This document shows, piece after piece, positions 6,790 through 6,992 of a stretch of DNA of 6,992 nt. The notes under the pieces are model-generated. The model did no database searches. It saw nothing but the letters and a program-made list of their open reading frames with translations, and had not been told where the DNA came from. The translations under genes were made by a program, and so were the position numbers. The stretch is from the NCBI GenBank assembly GCA_015488875.1, contig WFMX01000012.1, positions 1 through 6,992 of the forward strand. Direction: 5' to 3'. Source of the DNA: Campylobacterota bacterium (GTDB lineage Bacteria > Campylobacterota > Campylobacteria > Campylobacterales > Sulfurovaceae). Each line of letters starts with the position of its first letter. Position 1 is the first letter of the stretch.

Positions 6790-6836
6790 ATGATGCACTA
6801 TTTTTATGAAGATATTATGAAGATATTATGCGATAG
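6790..6836 (-). promoter_or_regulatory. PhoB/OmpR-type activator box and putative -10 for the cytochrome-regulator operon
   Basis: On the plus strand TATGAAGATAT occurs twice in tandem (6805-6815 and 6816-6826), followed by a partial third unit beginning TATG (6827-6830). Read toward the cytochrome gene this gives two TCTTCATA octamers at exact 11-bp spacing, identical to those at 75-93 and in the same orientation relative to the gene. Nine bases after the gene-proximal octamer is CATCAT (6795 down to 6790), a four-of-six match to TATAAT at the same distance as the perfect -10 of the other operon. A weak -10 with no -35 fits activator dependence. The repeats are seen directly; the -10 is tentative. 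Confidence 0.6.
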
Positions 6837-6992
6837 AAACACAAATGGTGGAAATAGAAAGAGTCTATTGATGGAGTTTTTTCGACAGGCTAGGTCTGCT
6901 AATAATGATTTGCGTAGCGAAGTGGAGTGAATCGTTATAACCTTGTATCTATTAGATATAATCGTGTTGCAGTCGAGGGCGAACGATCACTA
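6837..6992. other. Intergenic right edge without a supported gene
   Basis: I see no convincing coding region. A minus-strand frame is open from 6986 to a stop at 6806-6804 (60 codons), but it has no ATG and runs into the operator. The stretch includes a hairpin (6902-6938) and is slightly richer in G than the promoter region next to it. It may be the flank of a gene beyond the window or a piece of a dispersed intergenic repeat. Confidence 0.5.
6902..6938. repeat. Imperfect inverted repeat (hairpin) in the right intergenic region
   Basis: ATAATGATT (6902-6910) pairs with AATCGTTAT (6930-6938), nine pairs including one G-T wobble, around a 19-base loop (6911-6929) that contains GTAGCGAAG. No T-run follows, so it is not a typical terminator. 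A palindromic repeat unit or a protein site is possible. Confidence 0.4.

Noticed and set aside
6805..6836. Short tandem repeats as a CRISPR remnant
   Set aside because: The units are 11 bp and directly abutting without spacers, and no cas gene is present; promoter position and matching repeats elsewhere indicate an operator.
6853..6882. AATAGA/TCTATT hairpin followed by six T as an intrinsic terminator
   Set aside because: The stem is only six AT-rich pairs and the T-run starts seven bases after it; too weak to call.
6804..6986. 60-codon open frame on the minus strand
   Set aside because: It has no start codon in the window and its stop lies inside the operator repeat; probably chance or an intergenic repeat.

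Overview
The window looks like a chromosomal stretch of a free-living Campylobacterota (epsilonproteobacterium), perhaps a sulfur-oxidising Sulfurimonas/Sulfurovum-type organism. This is inferred from the AT-rich sequence, the heavy use of ATA (Ile) and AGA (Arg) codons, an Aer/CetB-type PAS protein and a multihaem cytochrome. No rRNA or housekeeping gene is present to fix the lineage.

Layout: a rightward cluster (+ strand, 166-4306) holds a small Aer-like PAS redox sensor, an outer-membrane beta-barrel (porin-like) protein, a tiny PstS-like periplasmic binding-domain protein and a membrane sensor histidine kinase (sensor, HAMP, GAF-like, HisKA, HATPase). A leftward cluster (- strand, 6759-4307) holds a nine-CXXCH lipoprotein cytochrome followed by an OmpR/PhoB-family response regulator. 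The kinase and regulator genes meet tail to tail with no bases between their stop codons, so a probable cognate two-component pair is split over two convergent operons. The outer ends (1-165 and 6760-6992) carry no supported gene. They hold the promoters and, at the right edge, an unexplained noncoding stretch with a hairpin.

The most striking signal lies outside the genes. Both outward promoters carry the same tandem operator, the octamer TCTTCATA repeated at exactly 11-bp spacing, in the same orientation relative to the gene driven. It ends 9 bp before a plausible -10 element in each case. This is the geometry of PhoB/OmpR-family activator boxes. The left promoter has a second, oppositely oriented tandem pair about 40 bp further upstream. 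The simplest model is that the encoded regulator binds both promoters. It would then activate the cytochrome and itself on one side, and the PAS/porin/binding-protein/kinase operon on the other, giving a closed autoregulated circuit.

How the parts might work together (inference): the OMP and small binding protein deliver or sample a solute in the periplasm, the kinase senses it or the binding protein, and the regulator induces a periplasm-facing or surface multihaem electron-transfer lipoprotein. The PAS protein adds a redox or energy-taxis input. The solute and the electron-transfer partner cannot be read from the sequence.
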